The notes: a model not told the origin generated them from the letters alone. A stretch of 64,000 nt of DNA from Sebaldella termitidis ATCC 33386 (GCF_000024405.1 NC_013517.1:868001-932000); one strand, 5' to 3'; counted from the stretch's first letter, positions 16,026 through 23,978 are shown. Program-made: numbers and translations.

Positions 16026-16286
16026 TTATTCACCATCCATTATCCGTTTAATTTTTTTCATAAGGTCTAAAATAGCAGTTGTATTTTCTATTGTTAGACT
16101 GTTTAAGAAGCTGTTATATAGATGTACTTTATTTTTTCTATAAATCATAGCAATACTTTCACATGTTTCAGATAATTCAGCTTCTAAATAAGTATCTCCT
16201 GAAACATTTATACTTGAGAAATTTTTATATATTTCCTCATCATCAATAAGTTCTTCTATTTCTTTTTCCTTGTCTTTAAAAGTCAT
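16026..16286 (-). CDS. Phage hypothetical protein, 86 residues
   Basis: The start at 16286 (MTFKDKEKEIEELIDDEE) is preceded by GAAGGAGAAGCT, and it overlaps the end of the upstream gene by 4 bp. The protein is acidic and helical with one cysteine. No known family. Confidence 0.55.
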   Translation of the reverse strand: MTFKDKEKEIEELIDDEEIYKNFSSINVSGDTYLEAELSETCESIAMIYRKNKVHLYNSFLNSLTIENTTAILDLMKKIKRIMDGE

Positions 16287-16627
16287 AGCTTCTCCTTCAT
16301 TAATATATAATCTATCCATTTGCAAAATCCAATAACAAAAGGTTTCCAATTCTCTGAATCAGCCCATCCGGCAAAGCCTACAAATCCATCTTGATTGAAA
16401 GTAATGCCTTCACGGCTCTTAAAATTACTACCTTTTACTAATATTTCTGCAAATTTAAGTCCGTTCTTTCTCATATTTATATTTATTTTGATAACTTCCA
16501 TTGATTTATTTTCAAAATTATCCAGTTCATTTTGAACAAAGTAAACTAATAAGTATATATGTTGTTTTTTTAAATTTTTATATGTAAAGTACTCATTGAA
16601 TATTTTTCTAGCTTTATCAGTCGTCAT
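16283..16627 (-). CDS. Phage hypothetical protein, 114 residues
   Basis: An N-terminal helical region (TDKARKIFNEYFTYKNLKK) is followed by beta strands with aromatic residues (GFVGFAGWADSENWKPFVIG). Unknown family. It overlaps the short cysteine-rich gene upstream by 11 bp, suggesting translational coupling. Confidence 0.6.
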   Translation of the reverse strand: MTTDKARKIFNEYFTYKNLKKQHIYLLVYFVQNELDNFENKSMEVIKININMRKNGLKFAEILVKGSNFKSREGITFNQDGFVGFAGWADSENWKPFVIGFCKWIDYILMKEKL

Positions 16628-16772
16628 TGCTGCTCCTTTCTGCTCTCAATTCATGACAATCACAAGTTTCATGTGGTTCCACAGTACCTTCATAAAAGAA
16701 ACAGTAATATGTTCCTTCTCTTGCTTCGTAATCTACAGCAAATCTACAGTTATCACAAATAAGTTCTTCCAT
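16617..16772 (-). CDS. Cysteine-rich small protein, 51 residues
   Basis: The ATG at 16772 follows AGGAGGAAAG. The peptide starts MEELICDNCRFAVDYEAREG and has CxxC near the N-terminus and CDC (residues 36-38) after a central YYCFFYEG strand, with histidines nearby: a probable single zinc site, like DUF-type phage zinc knuckles. It fills what would otherwise be a 150-bp gap in the operon. Confidence 0.6.
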   Translation of the reverse strand: MEELICDNCRFAVDYEAREGTYYCFFYEGTVEPHETCDCHELRAERSSNDD

Positions 16773-16780
16773 CTTTCCTC

Positions 16781-17050
16781 CTAAGATTTTAATGTATATA
16801 AGAATTTTATTAGACTAAATATAAAACTCATATCTTCGTAATCTATCTCAAAAATAGGCTCCTCGCCATCTAATATTATTCTAAATTCAAATTTTTCAGA
16901 TATTTCAGATATTTCAGCATGATTAACTCTGCCAGAATCAAAATATCCTGTTAAATTTATTGAGTTTTTACCTATTAAAATATAATCATCTTTCTCAATG
17001 TTATTTTTTATCCAGTTTCTTATTTCTTCTTTATGTTCTCTAAAATTCAT
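16781..17050 (-). CDS. Phage hypothetical protein, 89 residues
   Basis: Of several in-frame methionines the one at 17050 (MNFREHKEEIRNW) has the best spacing to GGAGG. The protein is alpha/beta with DYILIGKNSINLTGYFDSG in the middle. Unknown family. Confidence 0.55.
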   Translation of the reverse strand: MNFREHKEEIRNWIKNNIEKDDYILIGKNSINLTGYFDSGRVNHAEISEISEKFEFRIILDGEEPIFEIDYEDMSFIFSLIKFLYTLKS

Positions 17051-17087
17051 CATTCCTCCAATCAAGAGGGGAGTGATCCCCTCAGAA

Positions 17088-17924
17088 TTATTTATCTATT
17101 TCAAGCTCTTTGCAAACATCTATTCCTGTTATTTCTTTGAAAATTTCATTGTCAAAGTTTGGCAGCTTTAATATAAGTTTTCTATTTTCTTTATTAGCAT
17201 TATTCCAGCTATATTTCCATGCTTCTTTATATGTCATTTTTCTTAAACATCCGCCTAAAGCTTCATAATCAGGATTATTTTCTTTTTCTTCATCTGTCAT
17301 GTCACAAGTATAAATGAACTTATTTAAAACATCGAAATACATGAAATCAGGTTTAATAGCTTTATTCCATGTTTCTCGGCTACACTCTTTATTGAAAACT
17401 AGTATAGTATCAGGTGTAATAGTATTTAGATATCCTGAGTTCCAGTTTCCTGAGTTCCAGTCTCCTGAGTTCCTGTTTCCTGAGTTCCTGTTTCCTGAGT
17501 TCCAGTTTCCTGAGTTCCAGTCTCCTGAGTTCCAGTCTCCTGAGTTCCCGTCTCCTGAGTTCCAGTCTCCTGAGTTCCAGTCTCCTGAGTTCCTGTTTCC
17601 TGTATTGCCAGAACCTACATTAACTAATTCAAGTACCTCATGCCATGATAATTCTCTTATAATCTTAAATTTATTAGTAACTTCTTTATCGTCACCATCA
17701 TTTTTTATGTCACCTAAAATTTCTATTTCTGCTACTTTATTATTGCTATTAAAACCATAGTAATTAAAACAATTAACTAATTTAGGGCAGTAATGGAAAC
17801 CTCTTTCACATATTTCAATTTCTCCATCCATTTCATATATTTCGCCTATTACATTTCCATTTCTTTTATAGTCATAATCCCTACATATCCAATCTGGTTC
17901 GAATACTTTGTATGCTTTTTTCAT
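17088..17924 (-). CDS. Pentapeptide-like repeat phage protein (NSGDW type)
   Basis: The 278-residue protein has a conserved N-terminal domain (MKKAYKVFEPDW ... CERGFHYCPKLVNCFNYYGF) of the DUF7666-like phage type. It continues with about 12 copies of a five-residue repeat NSG(D/N)(W/R) at residues 107-167. A C-terminal domain follows (ECSRETWNKAIKPDF ... CDMTDEEKENNPDYEALGG). The repeat may form a right-handed solenoid, although the register N-S-G-x-W differs from the classical A(D/N)LxX pentapeptide. DNA mimicry is known for some pentapeptide proteins; nothing proves it here. Confidence 0.7.
   Translation of the reverse strand: MKKAYKVFEPDWICRDYDYKRNGNVIGEIYEMDGEIEICERGFHYCPKLVNCFNYYGFNSNNKVAEIEILGDIKNDGDDKEVTNKFKIIRELSWHEVLELVNVGSGNTGNRNSGDWNSGDWNSGDGNSGDWNSGDWNSGNWNSGNRNSGNRNSGDWNSGNWNSGYLNTITPDTILVFNKECSRETWNKAIKPDFMYFDVLNKFIYTCDMTDEEKENNPDYEALGGCLRKMTYKEAWKYSWNNANKENRKLILKLPNFDNEIFKEITGIDVCKELEIDK
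17434..17606 (-). repeat. 15-bp tandem repeat array encoding NSGxW
   Basis: Eleven copies of a 15-bp unit containing CCTGAGTTCC (plus strand), with a degenerate twelfth, stand in perfect 15-bp period. Copies differ mainly at two positions (CAG/CTG/CCG and TCT/TTT), which change D/N and W/R/G. Because 15 is a multiple of three, copy-number change keeps the frame. Confidence 0.9.
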
Positions 17925-17932
17925 ATTACCTC

Positions 17933-18208
17933 CTAGAATTTTATTTTTACGTGCTTTAATTTTGCTTTCAATTTTTCAAAATTTATTTCGTCATTTTCTT
18001 GTAAAAGTTTTACAAATTCTTTTATGACTGATACAGTTATTTCATCATCAAAAAATGCTTCTTCATAGTCATATTTGCCCTCTGTTCGACTTCCTAATGT
18101 TATCCTTACACAATTAACCTTTGACATAGATAAAGCTCTGCTACGGGCGTTTAAACGGTCACGTTCTTTTTTGAAAAACTTAACTTTTTCTATCTGAGTA
18201 TCATTCAT
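17933..18208 (-). CDS. Phage hypothetical protein, 91 residues
   Basis: Begins MNDTQIEKVKFFKKERDRLN and continues with a beta-rich part (VNCVRITLGSRTEGKYDYEE). This form is common next to recombination genes in phages, but I know no function. Confidence 0.6.
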   Translation of the reverse strand: MNDTQIEKVKFFKKERDRLNARSRALSMSKVNCVRITLGSRTEGKYDYEEAFFDDEITVSVIKEFVKLLQENDEINFEKLKAKLKHVKIKF

Positions 18209-18255
18209 AGTTCCTCCTAAGAGTGCAGCGGTCGCTACACTCTATTTTTATTTAT

Positions 18256-18633
18256 TCAAAATGGAAATTCCTCCGGATCTGATTCTGGAGCATCATTATG
18301 CTCATAATTATCATTTTCTTCAGTATCAGATTTTTGGTAATCAATAAAGTCAAACTTATCAACAATAACTTCTGTAATCCATTTAGTTTCTCCGTCTTTT
18401 TCATAGTTTCTCACACTTAATCTACCTTGTAGTGCTATTCTTCTGCCTTTTCTTAAATACTCGCAGATAGTTTCTGCTCTTTTGTCCCAAGCTATACAGT
18501 TTATAAAATCTGCTTCATCTCTGTTAAATTCCCTTGTTACTGCAATACTGAATTTTGTGAAAGCTTTTCCTGATTGAGAATATTTCAGTTCCGGATCCCT
18601 TGTTAATCTTCCCATTAAAGTAACTAAATTCAT
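18256..18633 (-). CDS. ssb: Single-stranded DNA-binding protein
   Basis: The 125-residue product has an OB fold with the SSB signature MNLVTLMGRLTRDPELKYSQ, FSIAVTREF, FINCIAWDKRAETICEYLRKG and a short acidic tail ending DPEEFPF, the C-terminal peptide that docks replication and repair proteins. It binds phage single-stranded DNA during replication and recombination. It starts exactly at the stop codon of the ERF gene (1-bp overlap), fixing them as a recombination pair. Confidence 0.95.
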   Translation of the reverse strand: MNLVTLMGRLTRDPELKYSQSGKAFTKFSIAVTREFNRDEADFINCIAWDKRAETICEYLRKGRRIALQGRLSVRNYEKDGETKWITEVIVDKFDFIDYQKSDTEENDNYEHNDAPESDPEEFPF

Positions 18634-19247
18634 TATGCCACTCCTTCCTTATTTCGACTTCCTAATTTCTTGGCAATGTTATTTTTTAAGTAGTCTATTT
18701 GTTTATCGTCTAATTCCTCAATAGTTTCCTTTCCGGCTTTGCTTAGACATTCTGTTATATATGATTGGTATTCCTTTTGATGCTGCTTAATAAATTTGAT
18801 TTGTCCATCTCGTTTAGGATTTTTTGCTGATTTTTCGCTTGCTTTGTTGTTTTCGCCAGTATTCGTAAAATCGCTATCTTTTACATCATCAATTGCAAAT
18901 AATCCATTAAGAGCATATTTTCTTGCATAAGATGAACTTGAACCTGTTAATTGTGAACCGTCATATTTCTTCTTTTCTTCATCTTCACGTGCTGCGGCTT
19001 TTGTTTCTATTTTTTCACCGTTTTCTATATCTACAAAGTTTAGTGTAGTTTCAACATATATTCTATTTCCTTTTTCAATAACACTATCACTAAAGAATAT
19101 AGTAACTTTTTGTTCTTTTAAGTGTGGTTTTAATGCAGTTAGTATATCTTCAGCACTTCTGAAATTATATCCACCAAAATCATTTCTTTGATTTTTCGGT
19201 ACTATTAATTCCTGCTGTATATTAGATAACTTTTCATAAATTGACAT
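18633..19247 (-). CDS. ERF family single-strand annealing protein
   Basis: The 204-residue ERF-superfamily protein anneals single-stranded DNA during phage recombination. It contains MSIYEKLSNIQQELIVPKNQ, the FRSAEDILTALKPHLKEQ motif and the GSSSSYARKYALNGLFAIDD motif typical of the family. The start at 19247 has an AGGAGGAATAG site; the extra 28 upstream codons in frame are not expected. The C-terminal third is lysine-rich with no domain. It is immediately before ssb. Confidence 0.88.
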   Translation of the reverse strand: MSIYEKLSNIQQELIVPKNQRNDFGGYNFRSAEDILTALKPHLKEQKVTIFFSDSVIEKGNRIYVETTLNFVDIENGEKIETKAAAREDEEKKKYDGSQLTGSSSSYARKYALNGLFAIDDVKDSDFTNTGENNKASEKSAKNPKRDGQIKFIKQHQKEYQSYITECLSKAGKETIEELDDKQIDYLKNNIAKKLGSRNKEGVA

Positions 19248-19362
19248 ATCTATTCCTCCTTGATATTTATTTTGAAATTTGTTATATTTTTTTTTGCAAT
19301 AACTAATAAAAATTTTTTCTTTGAGAGGCAATTAAGCCTCTCTTTTATATTAAGTTTCTTTG

Positions 19363-19983
19363 CTATCTTCCGTTTAACTTGTCAATATCCTTAGTAGTAA
19401 GCTCTTTTCCGTTATCAATAAAATGTTTTTGTTTAGCTTTTCTGATATTTCCGATATATTCATCTCTTTTAGTTTCTGATCTGTTCCTTATCCAGTTGTA
19501 GTGATACACTAATTCATCGTATAGTCTTGTAAGTTCTGCTTCTATACCTCTAATGATTAAAGACCTGTCGTCAATATCATTTAAGTGTGGGTTTACTTTT
19601 GTATCATCTTTGCCCGGTAATACCATTTCCCTTTTCCCGAAAAATTCATCAGCGAGTATGTCTTTACAATGGAGCTGATAATCTAACAGTTTCTGTTTAA
19701 GTTCCTCGTTGAATCTTGAAGGGTTTATTTTGGCTAACCATATTGGCAAGTAGTCCAGTTCAAGCATTAAAACCTGTTGTATTCCGCCGTTTGTTTCAAG
19801 GGGGGCGAAAATTCTCCCACCTTTCAAAGTATAGTCATTGTTGACTTTGTCTCTTTGATTTTTACATTGTGATTCAGTCATGCCTAAGCCATTGCATATA
19901 TGTTTCACACTTACATAGATTTTTCCATTTTCCTTAATTGTCAAAATTTTGTCCTCATGGAACACTATTTCTTTTTTAAGCAT
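19363..19983 (-). CDS. Phage antirepressor-type protein (P22_AR_N-like)
   Basis: The 206-residue protein (start at 19983, site TAGGAGGTATCG) has an N-terminal antirepressor-like domain (IVFHEDKILTI ... ICNGLGMTESQCKNQRDKV ... LPIWLAKINPSRF) and a C-terminal helical domain (PHLNDIDDRSLIIRGIEAEL ... DIDKLNGR). The product of 37087-37719 is a paralogue whose C-terminal ~75 residues are almost identical. It is the first gene of its own leftward promoter and probably modulates lysogeny. Confidence 0.8.
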   Translation of the reverse strand: MLKKEIVFHEDKILTIKENGKIYVSVKHICNGLGMTESQCKNQRDKVNNDYTLKGGRIFAPLETNGGIQQVLMLELDYLPIWLAKINPSRFNEELKQKLLDYQLHCKDILADEFFGKREMVLPGKDDTKVNPHLNDIDDRSLIIRGIEAELTRLYDELVYHYNWIRNRSETKRDEYIGNIRKAKQKHFIDNGKELTTKDIDKLNGR

Positions 19984-20022
19984 TTCGATACCTCCTAAAT
20001 AAATTTTATTCTCTCTAAAAAA

Positions 20023-20051
20023 ATAATATACCATTTAAATTTATTTGTCAA
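20023..20051 (-). promoter_or_regulatory. Leftward sigma-70 promoter
   Basis: On the minus strand TTGACA (20046-20051), 17-nt spacer and TATTAT (20023-20028) precede the antirepressor gene. It is divergent from the promoter at 20092-20120, leaving about 40 bp between the two -35 elements for regulator binding. Confidence 0.75.
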
Positions 20052-20091
20052 GAAAATAATTCATTTAAAAAGAATTTTATTTTTAAAACTC

Positions 20092-20120
20092 TTGAATAAA
20101 GAACTTTAAAGTGATATAAT
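20092..20120 (+). promoter_or_regulatory. Rightward sigma-70 promoter
   Basis: TTGAAT (20092-20097), 17-nt spacer and TATAAT (20115-20120), 26 bp before the ATG of the HTH gene. Confidence 0.75.
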
Positions 20121-20146
20121 TTCTTTATACAAAGGAGGAAGCATTT

Positions 20147-20356
20147 ATGATTAAATTAAAAATACATATTTTAATGGCAGAGCATAGAATGTCACAAAAA
20201 GATGTTTCTATTGCTACAGGAATTCAACCCTCTGTAATGAACAAGTATTATAATGACACTATTGTTAGAATAAATAGAGAACATTTAAATGCTTTTTGTA
20301 AATTATTCAACTGCACGATCCAAGACTTAATAGAGTATATCCCTGATGAGAATTAA
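20147..20356 (+). CDS. Cro/CI-like HTH regulator, 69 residues
   Basis: A compact XRE-family helix-turn-helix protein (MIKLKIHILMAEHRMSQKDV; recognition helix region TGIQPSVMNKYYN; FCKLFNCTIQDLIEYIP) of the HTH_26 kind. It is a single plus-strand gene inside the leftward block, divergent from the antirepressor at 19363. It probably represses that promoter pair. AAAGGAGGAAGC site. Confidence 0.85.
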   Translation: MIKLKIHILMAEHRMSQKDVSIATGIQPSVMNKYYNDTIVRINREHLNAFCKLFNCTIQDLIEYIPDEN

Positions 20357-20643
20357 GCCTTTAATGGAACAACCCAAGTTTTAGAGAGAGTAAATAGGAG
20401 GCTAGTCCTATTGAGTTGCTCCGTCAAAGGTTTAATACCTTTCTGCACTGCCTGATTTTAATTCTCTGAAATCTCTCCAAAAGACAGTGCAGATGTAAAA
20501 TTAAGTTTCTTGTGGAATAACTCATTCTTCTATTACCCAATAATCTGAAAAATTGAGTTATTCCACTTAATGCTTAATATTGATCCCTGAACCGTGCTGT
20601 CTTTTTTTCTAACCCCCTTAATAGACAGCACAGTTGAGGGATT
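20351..20643. other. Series of four stem-loops between convergent genes
   Basis: The 290-bp gap between convergent genes is almost filled by four stems. A: 20351-20373 with 20415-20436 (imperfect, including GGAACAAC/GTTGCTCC), plus an inner 7-bp stem AATAGGA/TCCTATT. B: CTGCACTG (20443) / CAGTGCAG (20485). C: 13-bp GTGGAATAACTCA (20512) / TGAGTTATTCCAC (20554). D: GTGCTGTCT (20594) / AGACAGCAC (20623), extended outward by an imperfect stem. None has a T-run tail. The odd pair in stem A (A opposite C on plus) is G-U on minus, which hints at a minus-strand RNA. Confidence 0.6.
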
Positions 20644-20645
20644 GT

Positions 20646-21383
20646 TTAATTAGCTATATTTGATACAGTAAAAGTATTTTCTGGAGAATTTTTCTTGTAT
20701 CCTAAGTTCAGTAATAATTTCAAGATACCATCAACTCCCTTTTGGTAAACTACAGTTTTATAAGTTATACAAGTTTCTCCGTCAAGTTTTGTAAACTTAC
20801 TTTCTATTAATCTGAACCAACCACGATCAACATACGACTGATAAGGAGTGTTATCACTTCTTAATATCTCGTTTTTTCTCAAGATATCAAACAAAGTGTT
20901 TCGACCGATTTTTTTAAAATTCAGTATTTTAGCTACTTTATCCATAGTGAAAGTAGTTTTGCTTCCAGTTACTTCGTCGTAAAATTCAACTTTGGGCATA
21001 TCTTCAATGACTTTTAATTCAAGTGCTTCAATTTTCTCTTGTTGTTCTAATGCTAATAACAAAGCTTCTTTCATGGTAACAGGAGCTTTTATTTTATTTT
21101 GTAGTTCATTGACTTTTTGTATTAAGTTAAATCTAATTATCGCATCATATCTTGCACCTAATTGTAAAACCCCGTCTAAAGTTATGTTAAATGCAGGTTG
21201 TTTTCTATTTCTATTGTCCAGATATTCAATCGGCTGAAAAATTAGCCGACTTCTATCTTCCCCTAATTTACTGACCTCATCTCTAATATCAGCTAAAATA
21301 TTTTTATGTTCTTTATTCGTTAACTCGGCTACTTCTAGACTTGTTATAGTTTCTTTATTCTCAATTCTCATTAATTCATTCAC
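20646..21383 (-). CDS. Rha-family antirepressor with KilAC-like C-terminus
   Basis: The 245-residue protein has an N-terminal Rha domain (TSLEVAELTNKEHKNILADI, LDNRNRKQPAFNITLDGVLQ, RYDAIIRFNLIQKVNELQ; residues 14-95). A central helical linker follows, then a C-terminal ANT/KilAC-like domain (FTMDKVAKILNFKKIGRN, LRKNEILRS, KGVDGILKLLLNLGY). Such proteins derepress phage promoters or interfere with host functions. It overlaps the next gene by 4 bp in the leftward operon. Confidence 0.85.
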   Translation of the reverse strand: MNELMRIENKETITSLEVAELTNKEHKNILADIRDEVSKLGEDRSRLIFQPIEYLDNRNRKQPAFNITLDGVLQLGARYDAIIRFNLIQKVNELQNKIKAPVTMKEALLLALEQQEKIEALELKVIEDMPKVEFYDEVTGSKTTFTMDKVAKILNFKKIGRNTLFDILRKNEILRSDNTPYQSYVDRGWFRLIESKFTKLDGETCITYKTVVYQKGVDGILKLLLNLGYKKNSPENTFTVSNIAN

Positions 21384-21499
21384 TCCAACACCACCTTCCT
21401 ATTTTCCTCCAGCCTTATTTCAGATTCTTTTATATCGTCCTGCATTCCTTTTATTTGATTGATTGCATTTTCCCAGAAAGTTCTTTCTTCTTCCCACAT
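21380..21499 (-). CDS. Small helical protein, 39 residues
   Basis: The frame is open further upstream, but MWEEERTFWENAINQIKGMQ at 21499 has GGGAG eight bases upstream. A short coiled-coil peptide (DDIKESEIRLEENRK) overlapping the antirepressor start. Function unknown; an alternative start lies at 21505. Confidence 0.45.
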   Translation of the reverse strand: MWEEERTFWENAINQIKGMQDDIKESEIRLEENRKVVLE

Positions 21500-21584
21500 T
21501 TTCATCACTCCCTTAAATTTATTCTTACCGAGGTATACGACGAGCAGAGGTGTCATATACCTGAGCAAGAATATATCTTGCTTG

Positions 21585-22304
21585 TTAAATATTTTTTCTT
21601 AAAACAACTATTTCAGCTTTTATTTTAGTTCTTGCAAATTCTTCTTGCATATCTTCTCTATCAACAACTTGAAATTTTTCTAAAATCTGAACTAATTTTT
21701 TGGGTCTTTCTTTGTCAATAAATCCCTTTGGAATTAATAAAATTGCTGTTCCGTCGTCCGTTAAAGTTTCATATAACCATTCAAGAAATTCAGTTAATAC
21801 AGGTATTTCATATGGTGGATTTGAAATAATATTTTTTTCCTTTTCTTTATAGTCTTGGAACAAATTTCTTTCGGCAACTCCCTCAGTCCATTCGTCATAT
21901 AATTGAATTAGACCTGCATCTATTTCAAGCCCTCTTACTTCAAAATTTTTGTTATACATTAATGCTTTTGTTAAACTTCCGAATCCACAACAAGCATCTA
22001 AAACTTTAGTCCCTTCAAAAAATCTTTCAGCCAATTCTCCCATTCTTTCCGCTGTCTTTCTTGGAGTGAAAAACTGTGAATTGTACACCCCAGCTCTTTT
22101 TTGGTATTCCACATAGCAGTCATAAAGCCACCAGTCACCTTCATATTCATTTTCAGAATTTTCATATCCTTCATATCTGAAAGGCAACTCATTGTGCTCT
22201 TTTAAATATTCAAAACATTCTTCCGGTGTTTGTGGAAATTGTGGATTTCTTAATTTAAAATAACTATTATTCAAAGCATATTTCTTTTTGATTTTTTCAA
22301 ACAT
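21585..22304 (-). CDS. DNA N6-adenine-type methyltransferase
   Basis: The 239-residue class I SAM-dependent enzyme shows FFTPRKTAERMGELAERF, motif I VLDACCGFGSLTKAL (about residues 100-114), an acidic motif II (GLEIDA) and the catalytic NPPY in SNPPYEIP (about 161). The order is that of gamma-like N6-adenine methylases, although the target-recognition region is short. It has no partner endonuclease nearby and probably protects phage DNA or substitutes for a host methylase. A short N-terminal domain precedes the catalytic part. Confidence 0.82.
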   Translation of the reverse strand: MFEKIKKKYALNNSYFKLRNPQFPQTPEECFEYLKEHNELPFRYEGYENSENEYEGDWWLYDCYVEYQKRAGVYNSQFFTPRKTAERMGELAERFFEGTKVLDACCGFGSLTKALMYNKNFEVRGLEIDAGLIQLYDEWTEGVAERNLFQDYKEKEKNIISNPPYEIPVLTEFLEWLYETLTDDGTAILLIPKGFIDKERPKKLVQILEKFQVVDREDMQEEFARTKIKAEIVVLRKNI

Positions 22305-22319
22305 TTTATATTCTCCTCT

Positions 22320-22520
22320 CTAAATAATTTTTTCTATGAATTTTCTTGTTTCTTCAGATTCTAAATACTCATCTAAAGAATTCATATATGGTTCATATTC
22401 AACAATAATAGATTCACATATTTTTACAATTTCTTCAGCGGTATAAGATAATATTTCATCTGAAAATTCTCTTTGTAAAAACATTGCACATACTACAATG
22501 TCTTCAATTTCAAAATTCAT
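22320..22520 (-). CDS. Phage hypothetical protein, 66 residues
   Basis: A small acidic helical protein (MNFEIEDIVVCAMFLQREFS) ending EETRKFIEKII. No recognisable family. It starts one base after the stop of the gene before it in the operon. Confidence 0.55.
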   Translation of the reverse strand: MNFEIEDIVVCAMFLQREFSDEILSYTAEEIVKICESIIVEYEPYMNSLDEYLESEETRKFIEKII

Positions 22521-22808
22521 TTACGCCACTTCCTTTCTATTTTCTAATTTAAATTGGAACTCTACATCATAAAAAGTATAATTTTCATCTTCACTAGCTA
22601 ATGTGACACCAAGAGATTCCTTATAATATTTTTTCTTATCTATTTCGTAACTGTCTAGGTAGAAGTAGGGTATATCTGAAAGTTCCTGTAATTCTTCCTC
22701 ATCTACTAATACAGTGACATAGCCTTTTACTCTGCCGTCTTTTATGTTCAAAGATGAATAATCTAAGTCTGCGTTATATATTAGTTCTTTTATTTCTTCT
22801 GGTGTCAT
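22521..22808 (-). CDS. Phage hypothetical protein, 95 residues; first gene of the leftward block
   Basis: MTPEEIKELIYNADLDYSSL is followed by a beta-rich section (KGYVTVLVDEEELQEL, YTFYDVEFQFKLE). Unknown family. AAGGAGCTGATAAC precedes the ATG. It lies directly downstream of operator O1, so it should be repressed in the lysogen. Confidence 0.6.
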   Translation of the reverse strand: MTPEEIKELIYNADLDYSSLNIKDGRVKGYVTVLVDEEELQELSDIPYFYLDSYEIDKKKYYKESLGVTLASEDENYTFYDVEFQFKLENRKEVA

Positions 22809-22830
22809 GTTATCAGCTCCTTATAATTGT

Positions 22831-22849
22831 ATAACCTATTTTTAGTTAT
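22831..22849. promoter_or_regulatory. Operator O1
   Basis: ATAACCTATTTTTAGTTAT, an imperfect 19-bp inverted repeat (ATAAC...GTTAT). It overlaps the TATACAAT-like -10 region of the leftward promoter (minus strand, about 22827-22834). Confidence 0.75.
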
Positions 22850-22902
22850 GGAATATTGCAAAAAAAATTACCTATGGTGTTCTTCTGCCATCTAAAAATA
22901 TT

Positions 22903-22921
22903 ATAACTTATTTTTGGTTAT
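22903..22921. promoter_or_regulatory. Operator O2
   Basis: ATAACTTATTTTTGGTTAT, same orientation as O1 and 72 bp from it (about seven helical turns), suitable for cooperative repressor binding in the divergent control region. Confidence 0.75.
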
Positions 22922-23015
22922 ATGTCAATAAGAAATAATAAAAATATTAGTAATGTTTGGAAAAATGCTTTGAAATATGGTATTATAATAAATAAAGTAT
23001 AAGGAGAATTCGGTT

Positions 23016-23480
23016 ATGGGATATCAAATTTCTCATTTTTTGAATGAATTTTTAGAGCGAATAGGAATAAGTGTGACGGAGCTAGCTAAAAAATTAGACA
23101 TTAGTCAGGCTTATGTTTCTTATGTAAAGAATGGAACTAAAACAGCTTCTAAAAAATTTATCGAAAAGTTAGTGAGCACATATCCGTCATTAGAAGCGAA
23201 GAAAGAGAAATTGCTTGAAATGTTGGAAAATGACAAAAATATGGAGAAGTTAGAGAAAATAGAAAAGAAAAAACAAGAAGTTTTATCAAGTGTAGAAATG
23301 GTAAGCCCAAACGGGAAAAAATTATCTAAGAGGGAGAGGATGCAATTAAATGAAGTGATTGGTAGTGCAAATTATTTTTTTAATGACGAAACTGTTGATT
23401 TTGAAGACAAGGAAAAACTGATTTTAACTTTACACGAATTGTTTATTGATGCTAAGAATAAGAATAAAACAAAAAAATAA
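23016..23480 (+). CDS. CI-like prophage repressor (XRE HTH)
   Basis: The 154-residue protein has an N-terminal HTH (SVTELAKKLDISQAYVSYVKNG, shown in part) and a helical C-terminus with no LexA-type autoprotease, as in repressors inactivated by a partner ImmA protease. The start has AAGGAGAATTCGG; a promoter TTGGAA-18 nt-TATTAT lies at about 22960-22989. It is divergent from the leftward lytic block, with O1 and O2 between them, and is followed by the ImmA-like gene. It is the best candidate to bind the four 19-bp operators. Confidence 0.85.
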   Translation: MGYQISHFLNEFLERIGISVTELAKKLDISQAYVSYVKNGTKTASKKFIEKLVSTYPSLEAKKEKLLEMLENDKNMEKLEKIEKKKQEVLSSVEMVSPNGKKLSKRERMQLNEVIGSANYFFNDETVDFEDKEKLILTLHELFIDAKNKNKTKK

Positions 23481-23494
23481 AATGGGTGATTAAG

Positions 23495-23929
23495 GTGAAA
23501 AAGCGGGAAGACATAAAGAAAATAGTTGATAAACTTGTTAAAAAGTATGGAACTAGAGACCCCTATATCTTGTGCCAAAAATTAAACATAAACATAGTAT
23601 ATAAATCTTTTAAAGGTATTAAAGGGTTTTACAAAAAGATATTGAGGGTTAAATATATTGTGTTAAATGAAGATTTAGATAAAGGTTCAGAAATTTCTGT
23701 TTTATCTCACGAACTGGGGCATGGTATTTTACATAGTAATATAGATATAGGTTTTATGAAGGGAAATTTCCGTTTTTATAATGAAATATTAGAAAGAGAA
23801 GCAAATATGTTTGCAGCTGAATTACTTTTTTCAGATGAAACTACAGAAGAATATTTTTATTTAAATAATAAAAATTCTGTCGGTTTTGAGTTTATAGAAA
23901 AATTATTTAGATACAAATTTAAGAAATAA
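23495..23929 (+). CDS. ImmA/IrrE-like metallopeptidase
   Basis: The roughly 144-residue protein carries a gluzincin motif SHELGHGILH (HExxH) and a downstream glutamate in LEREANMFAAELL, the standard ImmA/IrrE arrangement. In Bacillus elements such enzymes cleave the neighbouring repressor on induction, so this is probably the anti-repressor protease for the CI-like protein, 14 bp upstream. I choose the GTG at 23495, with GGGTGATT six bases before it; a GTG at 23486 is possible. Confidence 0.88.
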   Translation: MKKREDIKKIVDKLVKKYGTRDPYILCQKLNINIVYKSFKGIKGFYKKILRVKYIVLNEDLDKGSEISVLSHELGHGILHSNIDIGFMKGNFRFYNEILEREANMFAAELLFSDETTEEYFYLNNKNSVGFEFIEKLFRYKFKK

Positions 23930-23978
23930 ATGATTATTAGTGTATTTATAGAGAACAAGTACACTAATATTTTTTCTA

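Noticed and set aside
17434..17606. Evenly spaced direct repeats that could look like a CRISPR array
   Set aside because: The 15-bp unit has no spacers and lies in frame inside a coding gene; it encodes NSGxW repeats.
17314..17760. Plus-strand frame across the repeat (repeated FPEFQS)
   Set aside because: It is the complement of the repeat gene, open only because the repeat has no stops in that frame; no ribosome site.
20351..20643. Hairpins as ordinary convergent terminators
   Set aside because: None is followed by a T run on either strand, and there are four where one would do; left as an unexplained structure.
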